Source of the DNA: Pseudomonas sp. R76
Lineage (GTDB): Bacteria > Pseudomonadota > Gammaproteobacteria > Pseudomonadales > Pseudomonadaceae
Assembly: GCF_009834565.1 (NCBI RefSeq)
Contig: NZ_CP019428.1
Span: 4,030,001 to 4,094,000 of the forward strand
Length of the DNA stretch: 64,000 nucleotides
Reading direction: 5' to 3'
A program made the position numbers and the translations under genes. This document shows positions 16,772 to 24,652 of the stretch, piece after piece (position 1 is the stretch's first letter; each line of letters opens with the position of its first letter). The notes beneath the pieces were generated by a model. The model did not search any database, was not told where the DNA came from, and saw only the letters and a program-made list of their open reading frames with translations.

Positions 16772-18307
16772 CTAGGGAAGCGCGGCGATACTCGCTGCTT
16801 TCAGCCACTGCCGCAAGTCAGTCTTGAGGATTTTGCCGTAACTGTTCTTCGGCAGCTCGCCTGGAAACAGGTACTTTTTCGGTTTTTTGAACGAGGCCAT
16901 GCGCTGCACAAACCACGCCGTCAGCTCGGCTTCATCGAGGGGCTGGCCGCTGCGCGTCACCACAAACGCCACCACTGATTCGCCCCATTGCGCATCCGGC
17001 TCGCCCACCACACACACCTCGAACACTTCAGGATGCTGCGCCAGGACTTCCTCGACTTCACGCGGGTACACGTTGCTGCCACCGGTGATGATCACGTCCT
17101 TGGAGCGGTCTGTCAGCGTCAGGTAGCCGGCCGGGTCGAGAAAACCGATGTCGCCGGTCAGCAACCAGCCCTCCACCAACGTCTGGCGCGTGGCCTCGGG
17201 GTTGCGCCAATAGCCTTGCATCACCGTGGCGCCGCGCACGGCAATTTCGCCGCGCTCACCGGTGGGCACCGGTTGGTGCCGGGCGTCGAGAATGCGGATT
17301 TCCACACAGGCTTGCGCGTGCCCGACCGAGGCGGCCAGGGTGGCCCAGTCGGCGCGTTGGCGGTCGGCGATCAGCGCGCGAGGCAATACGCTGATGGTCA
17401 TCGGGCTTTCGCCCTGGCCGTAGATCTGCACCAGCCGCGGGCCGAAGGTGTCGACGGCCTCACACAAATCGGCCAGGTACATTGGGCCACCGCCGTAGAC
17501 GATGGTCTTGATGCCTTCGCCTGCATAGCCCTGAACGCGCGCCTGTTCAACCATGCGCTTGACCATGGTCGGCGCAGCAAACAGCGAAACATTGCCCAAT
17601 TCGGCGGCCAGGCCGAACAGCTCGGCGGCGTCAAAACCCTGGGACGCCGGCACCACATGGCGTGCGCCGCAGCGTACATGAATGAAGTTGTAGAGCCCGG
17701 CGCCATGGGACATGGGCGCGGCGTACAGCACCGCGTCATCGCGGCTGACCGAATCGACGTCGGTGGTGTAACACAGCGACATCGCGACCAAATTGCCGTG
17801 GGACAGCATCACGCCTTTGGAGCGCCCGGTGGTGCCGGAGGTGTAGAACAGCCACGCGAGGTCCTGGTCCTGGCGCGGCACCGGCTGCTCCAGGGTCGGC
17901 CAGCCACGGGTTGGCGGCCGTGTGTGGCCGTCCAGTTCCTTGCAGCGTTGCGGCAAGTCCCGCGATGCCGAAAACACCCGGCCGCCATCGGTAAAGATCA
18001 AACGCGCCTCGGCATTATTCGCGATCCACGCGGCTTCGGCCGGGTGCAATTTGGCGTTGATCGGCACCACTACGCCGCCCATCCACCAGATGGCGTAGAG
18101 CAACTCGAGGTAATCACAGCTGTTCTTCATCAGCACGGCGACCGCATCACCCGCCACCAGCCCATGCTGGTCGACCAGGTGCGCGGCGCGTTGGCGAACA
18201 TGCGCGGCAAAGGTGGCGTAATCGGCCACCTGCCGCGTGCCTTCGAACAACGCCGGGCGTTGCGGGTGGCGACGCTGGGTGTCGTGCAACCAGTTGGCAA
18301 TGTTCAT
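16772..18307 (-). CDS. AMP-forming acyl-CoA ligase
   Basis: 511 residues, complete ANL-superfamily enzyme that activates a carboxylic acid with ATP and joins it to CoA. The P-loop-like motif FYTSGTTGRSKG is near residue 150, the adenine motif IYGQGES near 295, TGDIGFLD near 395, the hinge region DRSKDVIITGG near 410, and the catalytic lysine in PKNSYGKILK near 495. Its start is 3 bp from the thiolase stop, so translation is probably coupled. Sequence suggests a medium-chain or aromatic acid ligase rather than acetyl-CoA synthetase, but the substrate is open. Confidence 0.9.
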   Translation of the reverse strand: MNIANWLHDTQRRHPQRPALFEGTRQVADYATFAAHVRQRAAHLVDQHGLVAGDAVAVLMKNSCDYLELLYAIWWMGGVVVPINAKLHPAEAAWIANNAEARLIFTDGGRVFSASRDLPQRCKELDGHTRPPTRGWPTLEQPVPRQDQDLAWLFYTSGTTGRSKGVMLSHGNLVAMSLCYTTDVDSVSRDDAVLYAAPMSHGAGLYNFIHVRCGARHVVPASQGFDAAELFGLAAELGNVSLFAAPTMVKRMVEQARVQGYAGEGIKTIVYGGGPMYLADLCEAVDTFGPRLVQIYGQGESPMTISVLPRALIADRQRADWATLAASVGHAQACVEIRILDARHQPVPTGERGEIAVRGATVMQGYWRNPEATRQTLVEGWLLTGDIGFLDPAGYLTLTDRSKDVIITGGSNVYPREVEEVLAQHPEVFEVCVVGEPDAQWGESVVAFVVTRSGQPLDEAELTAWFVQRMASFKKPKKYLFPGELPKNSYGKILKTDLRQWLKAASIAALP

Positions 18308-18310
18308 GGT

Positions 18311-19489
18311 TCAGTACCGGCGCGCGTGCAGGACCGAGGCGTAGTTGGCGACGGCCATGCCGCCCATGTTGAACACCAGGCCGAACTCCGGGTTGGGCGC
18401 CGCCAGGCCGATGGGTTCGCCGGTCAACTGCCGGAACGCCAGGGCATGCATCGACACACCGGTGGCGCCTACCGGATGCCCCTTGGCCTTGAGCCCGCCG
18501 GACAAGTTCACCGGCAAGCGCCCGCCTGCGCGCACCACGCCGCTGTCGAGCACGCGGTGGCCCTCGCCTTTGGGTGCAAGGCCCATGGCTTCGTAGATCA
18601 GCAGCTCGGCGATGGTGAAGCAGTCGTGCACCTCGGCGAAACTCAGGTCGGCCAGGGTGATATTCGCCCCGCGCAGGGCGGCGTGGATCGCCCGTTGCGG
18701 GCCTTCAAAAGCGAGGATGTCGCGCTGGGCAATCGGCAGGAAGTCGTTGACCTGGGTCATCGCGCGAATCTGCACATCACGGCGAAACGCCCGCGCACGC
18801 TTGGGCGAAGCCAGGATGATCGCGGCGGCGCCGTCGCTGATCAGCGAGCAGTCGGTCAGGCGCAGGGATTCGGCCACAAACGGGTTGCTCTTGGACACAT
18901 TGTTGCAGTGCTCGAAATCCATCACCCGGTGCATCTGCGCCAACGGGTTGGCCATGGCATTGGAGTGGTTCTTGGTGGCGATGGCCGCCATTGAGCCCAG
19001 CGGGCAGTGGTAGCGCTCGGTGTATTGGCGCGCCGCGCGGCCGAACAACTGCGGGAAACTCAAGCCGGCTTCGGCCGGGTCATTCTGATAACCGGCGCCG
19101 GCCAACGCCTGGGTAACCTCGGCGGTAGACGTGTGGGTCATTTTCTCGGCGCCCACCACCAGCACCAGCTCGGCGCTGCCGGACAGGATCGCATTGACCC
19201 CGGCCTGAATCGCCGCCGAGCCGGACGCGCAGGCGTTTTCACAGCGCGTGGCCGGCTTGAAGCGCAGGCCGGGGTCGGCCTGCAGCAGCAATGACGCCGC
19301 AAACCCGTCGGGCACCAGCCCCGCGTTGAAATGGCCGAGGAACAACGCATCGATTTCTGACGCATCAATGGCCGCGTCCGTCAGGGCTTCGCGGGTGACC
19401 TGCACGATCAGGTCCTCAAGGGTGGTGCCTTCCAGGCGACCAAAACGCGAATGACCGGCGGCAACAATGGAGACGCAATCAGCTGGCAT
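18311..19489 (-). CDS. Thiolase-family acetyl-CoA acyltransferase (SCP2-like)
   Basis: 392 residues from the ATG at 19489; a TTG two codons upstream is the alternative. The nucleophile is Cys87 in ENACASGS, with EVHDCFTIAEL near 290 and the C-terminal GLKAKGHPVGATG loop carrying the catalytic His. The NACASGS and HDCF motifs place it among SCP-x/SCP2-type thiolases, which cleave branched or bulky 3-ketoacyl-CoA, rather than FadA-type enzymes. It leads the minus-strand operon with ligase and transporter and is divergent from a PAS-LuxR regulator. No hydratase or dehydrogenase accompanies it. Confidence 0.9.
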   Translation of the reverse strand: MPADCVSIVAAGHSRFGRLEGTTLEDLIVQVTREALTDAAIDASEIDALFLGHFNAGLVPDGFAASLLLQADPGLRFKPATRCENACASGSAAIQAGVNAILSGSAELVLVVGAEKMTHTSTAEVTQALAGAGYQNDPAEAGLSFPQLFGRAARQYTERYHCPLGSMAAIATKNHSNAMANPLAQMHRVMDFEHCNNVSKSNPFVAESLRLTDCSLISDGAAAIILASPKRARAFRRDVQIRAMTQVNDFLPIAQRDILAFEGPQRAIHAALRGANITLADLSFAEVHDCFTIAELLIYEAMGLAPKGEGHRVLDSGVVRAGGRLPVNLSGGLKAKGHPVGATGVSMHALAFRQLTGEPIGLAAPNPEFGLVFNMGGMAVANYASVLHARRY

Positions 19490-19558
19490 AATCAATTTTC
19501 TTCTGTTTTTGATGCGGACATTTACCTACAATGACGCACCGCTGGGCGCTCGCCAATT

Positions 19559-19585
19559 CGTGTAACTACTTACACGGATAAGTAG
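19559..19585. promoter_or_regulatory. Overlapping inverted repeats in the thiolase/LuxR divergent region
   Basis: Two inverted repeats share sequence: CGTGTAA-N4-TTACACG at 19559-19576 and CTACTTA-N6-TAAGTAG at 19566-19585. They lie 74-97 bp before the thiolase start and 36-62 bp before the regulator start. They are candidate binding sites for the PAS-LuxR protein; pairing of the two as DNA or RNA structures would be mutually exclusive. Confidence 0.5.
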
Positions 19586-19620
19586 CCCCACGTGAGAAAA
19601 GCAACGAGGCAGGATGCCCA

Positions 19621-20208
19621 ATGAACGCGTTTACACAGCCATTCCCCGACATCGAACGCCTGGCGTTCCAGCTCTCCCCCGCCCCGCAACTGGTCACGCG
19701 CAACCGCGTGATGGTCGATTGCAATGAGGCCTTCCTGCAGTTGTTCGGCTATTCGCGCGACGAATTGGTCAACCAGCTGACCCTGCTGATCTATCCGTCC
19801 CAGGCCGACTATCACGCCATCGGCAAGCGTAGCCACGACTGGCTGCTGGAGAGCGAAAACGGCTTCTATTCCGACGAACGCTTCATGCAGCACAAAAACG
19901 GCGAAGTGTTCTGGGCCAAGTCCCACGGCTACACCCTCACGCCTAAAGACCCGTTCAAGCTGATGATCTGGCACTTCGAGCGCCTGGACCGCACCCACCA
20001 AGGCACCGGCGACCTGACGCCACGGGAGCGCGAGGTGGCGATGCACATCGTCAACGGCCTCAAGTCCAAGGAAATCGCGCAACGCCTGGGCATCTCGCAC
20101 CGCACGGTGGAAGTGCACAGGGCACGACTGATGAAGAAACTTGAGGTCAAAAACATTGTGGAGCTGGTGTCGAAGATGATTTTCGTCGGCGGACGCGCCT
20201 GGTTGTAG
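19621..20208 (+). CDS. PAS-LuxR transcriptional regulator
   Basis: 195 residues. Residues 10-115 are a PAS sensor domain (VMVDCNEAFLQLFGYSRDELV, RFMQHKNGEVFWAKSHGY). Residues 130-190 are a LuxR/FixJ helix-turn-helix beginning LTPREREVAMHIVNGLKSKE. There is no receiver domain and no autoinducer domain, so it probably senses a small ligand directly. It is divergent from the thiolase-ligase-transporter operon with inverted repeats between them, making that operon its likely target. AGGATG lies just upstream of the ATG. Confidence 0.88.
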   Translation: MNAFTQPFPDIERLAFQLSPAPQLVTRNRVMVDCNEAFLQLFGYSRDELVNQLTLLIYPSQADYHAIGKRSHDWLLESENGFYSDERFMQHKNGEVFWAKSHGYTLTPKDPFKLMIWHFERLDRTHQGTGDLTPREREVAMHIVNGLKSKEIAQRLGISHRTVEVHRARLMKKLEVKNIVELVSKMIFVGGRAWL

Positions 20209-20264
20209 CTCAACTTTTAACGGGCGTTGACGGAATTTTCATATTCGGCTGTCTATCCTGCGCA

Positions 20265-20430
20265 CCTTCGTTGGGGAGTAACCGGCTTCTGACCCGCTCA
20301 GAAGCGTTCGTATCAACATATTCGGCAACCTGCCGTGGTACGAACACCGTTGAGGTTGGTGAGACCAGCGACACATCCATGCCTAAAGTCGGGCGTGTGG
20401 TTGTGTCGTTGACTCATACAGCCCGACTGG
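20265..20430 (+). ncRNA. yybP-ykoY manganese riboswitch upstream of mntP
   Basis: The two conserved blocks of this class are present: GGGGAGTAACC at 20273 and GGTGAGACC at 20358-20366, separated by stem-loops (CTTCTG...CAGAAG and GTTCGTA...TACGAAC). An expression-platform stem pairs AGTCGGGC (20387-20394) with GCCCGACT (20421-20428). It ends right before GGAAG, the ribosome site of the GTG start at 20441, so control at translation is likely. This class senses Mn2+, and the gene it precedes is a manganese exporter, which fits well. Confidence 0.92.
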
Positions 20431-20440
20431 AAGCCTTACC

Positions 20441-21004
20441 GTGAACCCCATTTCCCTTATCTTTCTCGCCCTTGCCATGTCCACGGACGCCTTTGCGGCG
20501 GCCATCGGCAAAGGCTCCAGCCTGCACAAACCACGCCTGACCGAAGCCCTGCGCGCAGGCCTGATCTTTGGCGTGATCGAAGCCATTACGCCGATGATCG
20601 GCTGGGCCATCGGCCATGCGGCCACCCGCTGGGTGGAGGATTGGGATCACTGGATCGCCTTTACCCTGCTGGTCGCGCTGGGTTTGCACATGATCTACAA
20701 CGGGTTGAAGGCCGACGATGACGAGGTTGAAAAACCGACGCAGCATTCGTTCATGATCCTGGCGGTCACCGCCTTTGCCACCAGCATCGATGCGTTGGCA
20801 GTCGGCGTGGGCCTGGCGTTTGTGGATGTGAACATCCTGATCGCCTCGGCGGCGATTGGCCTGGCGACCATGACCATGGTGACCATCGGCATGATGCTCG
20901 GTCGCGTATTGGGGACGGTGGTGGGCAAACGCGCCGAGATGGTCGGCGGCGTGGTGTTGATGCTGGTGGGTGCGACGATTCTTTACGAGCACTTGTCGGC
21001 TTAA
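20441..21004 (+). CDS. mntP: Manganese efflux pump MntP
   Basis: 187 residues, six membrane segments, start codon GTG with GGAAG 7 bp upstream. MntP exports Mn2+ from the cytoplasm. The two internal half-repeats each carry an acidic residue in a membrane segment: [14 protein letters not shown] near residue 12 and [15 protein letters not shown] near 115. A charged cytoplasmic loop ([12 protein letters not shown]) joins them. A manganese riboswitch directly precedes the gene, and a REPIN follows it by 18 bp. Confidence 0.95.
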   Translation: MNPISLIFLALAMSTDAFAAAIGKGSSLHKPRLTEALRAGLIFGVIEAITPMIGWAIGHAATRWVEDWDHWIAFTLLVALGLHMIYNGLKADDDEVEKPTQHSFMILAVTAFATSIDALAVGVGLAFVDVNILIASAAIGLATMTMVTIGMMLGRVLGTVVGKRAEMVGGVVLMLVGATILYEHLSA

Positions 21005-21022
21005 CGGCCCGCACTGAACAAA

Positions 21023-21112
21023 TGTGGGAGCGGGCTTGCCCGCGAAGGCGGAGTGTCATTCAACAGACTCATTGACTGATCCACCGCTTTCGCGGGCAAG
21101 CCCGCTCCCACA
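21023..21112. repeat. REPIN (subtype GCGGGCTTGCCCGCGAA)
   Basis: Inverted REP pair enclosing about 45 bp, between the convergent mntP and alcohol dehydrogenase genes. It can fold into a long hairpin and may serve both as mRNA 3' ends. Confidence 0.9.
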
Positions 21113-21128
21113 TTAGGTCTGCGGCGTT

Positions 21129-22196
21129 TTAAGCCGCGTGGCTTTCCTTCTTCAAACTTTCCATATCAATCACGAAGCGATACTTCACGTCGCCCTTGAG
21201 CATCCGCTCATACGCCTCGTTGATGCCCTGGATATCGATCATCTCAATGTCCGAGACAATCTTGTGCTTGGCGCAGAAGTCCAGCATCTCTTGGGTTTCC
21301 TGGATACCGCCGATCAACGAACCGGCGAGGCTGCGGCGTTTGAAGATCAGGTTGAACACCGTCGGCGACGGGTGCGGGCTGTCGGGGGCGCCGACCAGGG
21401 TCATGGTGCCGTCGCGCTTGAGCAGGTTGAGGAAGGCATCCAAGTCGTGCGGCGCGGCCACCGTGTTGAGGATGAAGTCCAGGCTGTTAGCGACTTTGGC
21501 CATTTCGTCCGGGTTCTTCGACACCACCACTTGGTCGGCGCCCAGGCGCAGGCCGTCTTCGCGTTTGTTCGGCGAGGTGGTGAACAGCGTCACATGCGCG
21601 CCCATCGCATGGGCGATCTTCACCGCCATATGCCCGAGCCCGCCAAGGCCAACCACGCCAACCTTTTTACCCGGGCCGACCTTCTAGTGGTGCAGCGGCG
21701 AATAGGTGGTAATCCCGGCGCACAGCAGCGGCGCCACGGCCGCCAGGTTCGCATCATCGTGGGAGATGCGCAGCACGAACTTCTCCTTGACCACGATGTT
21801 GTCCGAATAGCCGCCAAAGGTATTTTCGCCACCGAACACCGGGCCGTTATAGGTGCCGGTAAAGCCGTTCTCGCAGTATTGCTCCTCGCCCTCGGCGCAG
21901 GAGGCGCAGTGCTGGCAGCTGTCGACCATACAGCCGACGCCAGCCAGGTCACCCACTTTGAATTTACTCACATTGGCACCGACCGCCGTGACACGGCCGA
22001 CGATTTCATGGCCCGGCACCGACGGGTACAAGGTGTTGTGCCACTCGTTACGCACGGTGTGCAGGTCGGAGTGGCACACGCCGCAATACAGAATGTCGAT
22101 CTGCACGTCGTCCGCCCCCGGCGCACGGCGCTCGAAGGTGTAAGGCTTGAGCGCATCCTTGGAATCCCGAGCGGCGTAGCTGTAAGTCTTGGCCAT
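21129..22196 (-). pseudogene. Zinc-dependent alcohol dehydrogenase interrupted by an in-frame amber codon
   Basis: The frame from the ATG at 22196 (AGGTGA upstream) encodes a YahK/cinnamyl-alcohol-dehydrogenase-type NADP enzyme. It shows catalytic-zinc ligands in CGVCHSDLH and GHEIVG, four structural-zinc cysteines in CQHCASCAEGEEQYC, and a Rossmann motif GLGGLGHMAVK. At 21684-21686 the codon reads TAG between SPLHH and KVGPGKK, where this family has a conserved Trp (TGG). The same frame resumes to a normal end at 21129. A single G-to-A change explains it. It is either a recent null mutation or a sequence error. Read-through would restore about 354 residues; without it only the catalytic domain is made. 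Confidence 0.85.
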
Positions 22197-22344
22197 TTGG
22201 TTCACCTGTTGAACTGACGGTAGAGGTCAGTGGACCAATATAGACACTGAACCGTTCAACCGAGCACATCCGTACAAGCCCTTCGTCGGGTTTGACGCAA
22301 TAGTGAGGCTGAGCCTTTTGCCCCCTGAACCCAAGGAGTTTTCG

Positions 22345-23163
22345 ATGAGCACATTTGTTGCCAAAGACGGTACCCAGATCTACTTCAAGGACTGGGGCAG
22401 CGGCAAGCCCGTGCTGTTCAGCCATGGCTGGCCGCTGGATGCCGACATGTGGGAATACCAGATGGAGTACCTGAGCAGCCGTGGCTTTCGCACCATCGCC
22501 TTCGACCGCCGTGGTTTCGGCCGCTCAGACCAGCCGTGGACCGGTAACGACTACGACACCTTCGCCGATGACATCGCCCAACTGATCGAACACCTGGACC
22601 TCAAGGACGTGACCCTGGTGGGCTTCTCCATGGGCGGCGGCGACGTGGCGCGCTACATCGCCCGCCATGGCACGTCGCGCGTGGCCGGCCTGGTGCTGCT
22701 GGGCGCGGTTACGCCGATCTTCGGCCAGAAACCCGACTACCCGCAGGGCGTGCCGGCCGCCACATTCGACGGCATCAAGGCCGGGCTGCTGAAGGACCGC
22801 GCGCAATTTATCAGCGACTTCAACACGCCGTTCTATGGCATCAATAAAGGCCAGAAAGTCTCGGAAGGCGTGCTGACCCAAACCCTGCAAATCGCCCTGC
22901 TCGCCTCTCTCAAGTCGACCGTGGACTGTGTCACCGTGTTCTCCGAGACCGACTTCCGCCCGGACATGGCCAAGATCGACGTGCCGACCCTGGTGATTCA
23001 CGGTGACGGCGACCAGATCGTGCCATTCGAGACCACCGGCAAAGTCGCGGCCGAGATGATCAAGGGCGCGCAACTGAAGGTCTACAAGGATGCACCGCAC
23101 GGTTTTGCGGCCACCCATGCCCAGCAGCTGAACGAAGATTTGCTGGCGTTCCTGAACCGCTGA
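22345..23163 (+). CDS. Non-heme chloroperoxidase/arylesterase-family alpha/beta hydrolase
   Basis: 272 residues from the ATG at 22345, preceded by AAGGAG. Motifs match cofactor-free haloperoxidases: FSHGWPLDADMWEYQ near 25-38, FDRRGFGRSD near 53-62, nucleophile Ser95 in GFSMGG, acid Asp in HGDGDQIVP near 223 and His in APHGFAATH near 250. In vivo these are mostly esterases; peroxidase activity is a side reaction with peracids. It is divergent from the broken alcohol dehydrogenase with about 150 bp between them. Its substrate is unknown. Confidence 0.9.
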   Translation: MSTFVAKDGTQIYFKDWGSGKPVLFSHGWPLDADMWEYQMEYLSSRGFRTIAFDRRGFGRSDQPWTGNDYDTFADDIAQLIEHLDLKDVTLVGFSMGGGDVARYIARHGTSRVAGLVLLGAVTPIFGQKPDYPQGVPAATFDGIKAGLLKDRAQFISDFNTPFYGINKGQKVSEGVLTQTLQIALLASLKSTVDCVTVFSETDFRPDMAKIDVPTLVIHGDGDQIVPFETTGKVAAEMIKGAQLKVYKDAPHGFAATHAQQLNEDLLAFLNR

Positions 23164-23242
23164 AACGACTGAGTCACCCGCTCCTTGTTTGGCCGGGCTT
23201 GCCCTTTAAGCAAACGCAATGCTTAAAACAGCGAAGATCAAA

Positions 23243-23347
23243 TGTGGGAGCGGGCTTGCCCGCGAAGACGGCGGCGCAGCAACCATTGATATTGACTGAC
23301 CCACCGCTGTCGCGGGCAAGTCGAATCGTCGCACCGCCGCTCCCACA
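23243..23347. repeat. Rearranged REPIN
   Basis: The left unit is an intact TGTGGGAGCGGGCTTGCCCGCGAA. The right unit is split: CGCGGGCAAG and CGCTCCCACA are separated by about 17 extra bases (23321-23337), so the hairpin is imperfect. It lies before the quinone oxidoreductase gene. Confidence 0.8.
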
Positions 23348-23488
23348 GGGGGTTTGCGCTTAACTGAACGGCATTGGAGCTTGCCCGGCTTTTTTTCGTC
23401 CACTGCCAACCCTCGGTATGATGCCGCTGAACCGGCGACTGCCCGACGCGGTCCCAACTCATACGCTCATCGCTGCAGGTAAACGCAA

Positions 23489-24487
23489 ATGTCGCTCCCA
23501 AAAGAAATGACCCTGATCGAAATCACCGCTCCCGGCGGCCCTGAAGCGCTGCAACCGCGCCGGGCTGACGTGCCGGTGGCGGGGCCGGGTGAAATCCTGA
23601 TTCGCGTACACGCCGCCGGGGTCAACCGCCCGGATGCGTTGCAACGCGCCGGCAAGTACCCGATGAAACCGGGCATGAGCCCCATTCCCGGTTTGGAAGT
23701 GGCCGGTGAAGTGGTCGCATTGGGCGAAGGTGTCAGCGAGTACGCCATTGGCGATAAGGTCTGCGCCCTGACCAACGGCGGCGGTTATGCGCAGTTCTGC
23801 GCGGTGCCGGCCAGCCAGGCGTTACCCATTCCGGAAGGCATGGACTGGATTCAAGCCGCTGCCGTGCCGGAAACCTTCTTCACCGTCTGGGCCAACCTGT
23901 TCGGCCTGGGCGACGCCCACACCGGCCAGCGCGTGCTGATCCACGGCGGCACCAGCGGCATCGGCACCACCGCACTGATGCTGTGCCGCGAGTACGGAAT
24001 CCAGGCGTTCGCCACCGCCGGCAGCGCCGACAAATGTGCGGCGATTGCCAAGCTCGGCGCCGAGCCGATCAACTACCGCGAGCAGGATTTTGCCGAGGTC
24101 ATCGCGCAAAAAACCGACGGCAACGGCGTGGATGTGATCCTCGATATCATGGGTGCCTCCTACCTCAACAACAACCTCAAGGCCCTGGCCATGGACGGGC
24201 ACCTGGTGATGCTCGGATTCCTCGGCGGCGGCAAGGCCAATGACGTCGACCTGCTGACCATCCTCGGCAAACGCGCGGTCATCACCGGCTCGCTGCTGCG
24301 CGCCCGCACCAAGGACGAAAAGGCCGCCATCGCCGAACAACTGCGCGAGTATGTGTGGCCGGTGCTGTCAGCCGGGCGCTGCCTGCCGATGATCGACAAA
24401 GTGTATGAATACACCGACGCCGCCCAGGCCCATGCGCGGATGGAAGACGGCGACCATATCGGCAAGATTGTGTTGCGGGTGGAATAA
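23489..24487 (+). CDS. NAD(P)H-quinone oxidoreductase (PIG3/Qor type)
   Basis: 332 residues of the zinc-free MDR group. Features are VHAAGVNRPDALQRAGKYP in the catalytic domain, VIHGGTSGIGTTA-like IHGGTSGIGTTALML as nucleotide-binding loop near 150, and the PIG3-type segment YLNNNLKALAMDGHLVMLGFL. There are no zinc cysteines. Such enzymes reduce quinones or alpha,beta-unsaturated carbonyls with NADPH. It appears monocistronic, flanked by REP elements on both sides, and belongs by position to a group of redox and electrophile detoxification genes. Confidence 0.92.
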   Translation: MSLPKEMTLIEITAPGGPEALQPRRADVPVAGPGEILIRVHAAGVNRPDALQRAGKYPMKPGMSPIPGLEVAGEVVALGEGVSEYAIGDKVCALTNGGGYAQFCAVPASQALPIPEGMDWIQAAAVPETFFTVWANLFGLGDAHTGQRVLIHGGTSGIGTTALMLCREYGIQAFATAGSADKCAAIAKLGAEPINYREQDFAEVIAQKTDGNGVDVILDIMGASYLNNNLKALAMDGHLVMLGFLGGGKANDVDLLTILGKRAVITGSLLRARTKDEKAAIAEQLREYVWPVLSAGRCLPMIDKVYEYTDAAQAHARMEDGDHIGKIVLRVE

Positions 24488-24514
24488 CGCTTATCAGCCC
24501 CGCTGAAGATCAAC

Positions 24515-24624
24515 TGTGGGAGCTGTCGAGCCCCAGCGAGGCTGCGATGGCGGCGGCTCGGTCAACACTGTTGTTGCCTGACCCACCGCCATCGCGGCCT
24601 CGCTGAAGCTCGGCGGCTCCCACA
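24515..24624. repeat. Divergent REP-like inverted repeat
   Basis: Outer arms CTGTGGGAGCTGTCGAGC and GCTCGGCGGCTCCCACA with inner arms GCGAGGCTGCGATGGCGG and CCGCCATCGCGGCCTCGC form a long hairpin. It shares the TGTGGGAGC ends of REPINs but has a different core. It lies between convergent genes and could act as a bidirectional transcript end. Confidence 0.75.
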
Positions 24625-24652
24625 AGGGGATCTGCGCAGTGGCCTGGAGCAC

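Noticed and set aside
14842-18994. Plus-strand frames of 661 and 668 codons opposite the transporter, ligase and thiolase genes
   Set aside because: They are His/Arg/Gln-rich shadows fully covered by clear family genes on the minus strand.
22303-22344. Upstream start of the chloroperoxidase-like gene
   Set aside because: AAGGAG immediately precedes the ATG at 22345, and the extra 14 residues do not fit the family.
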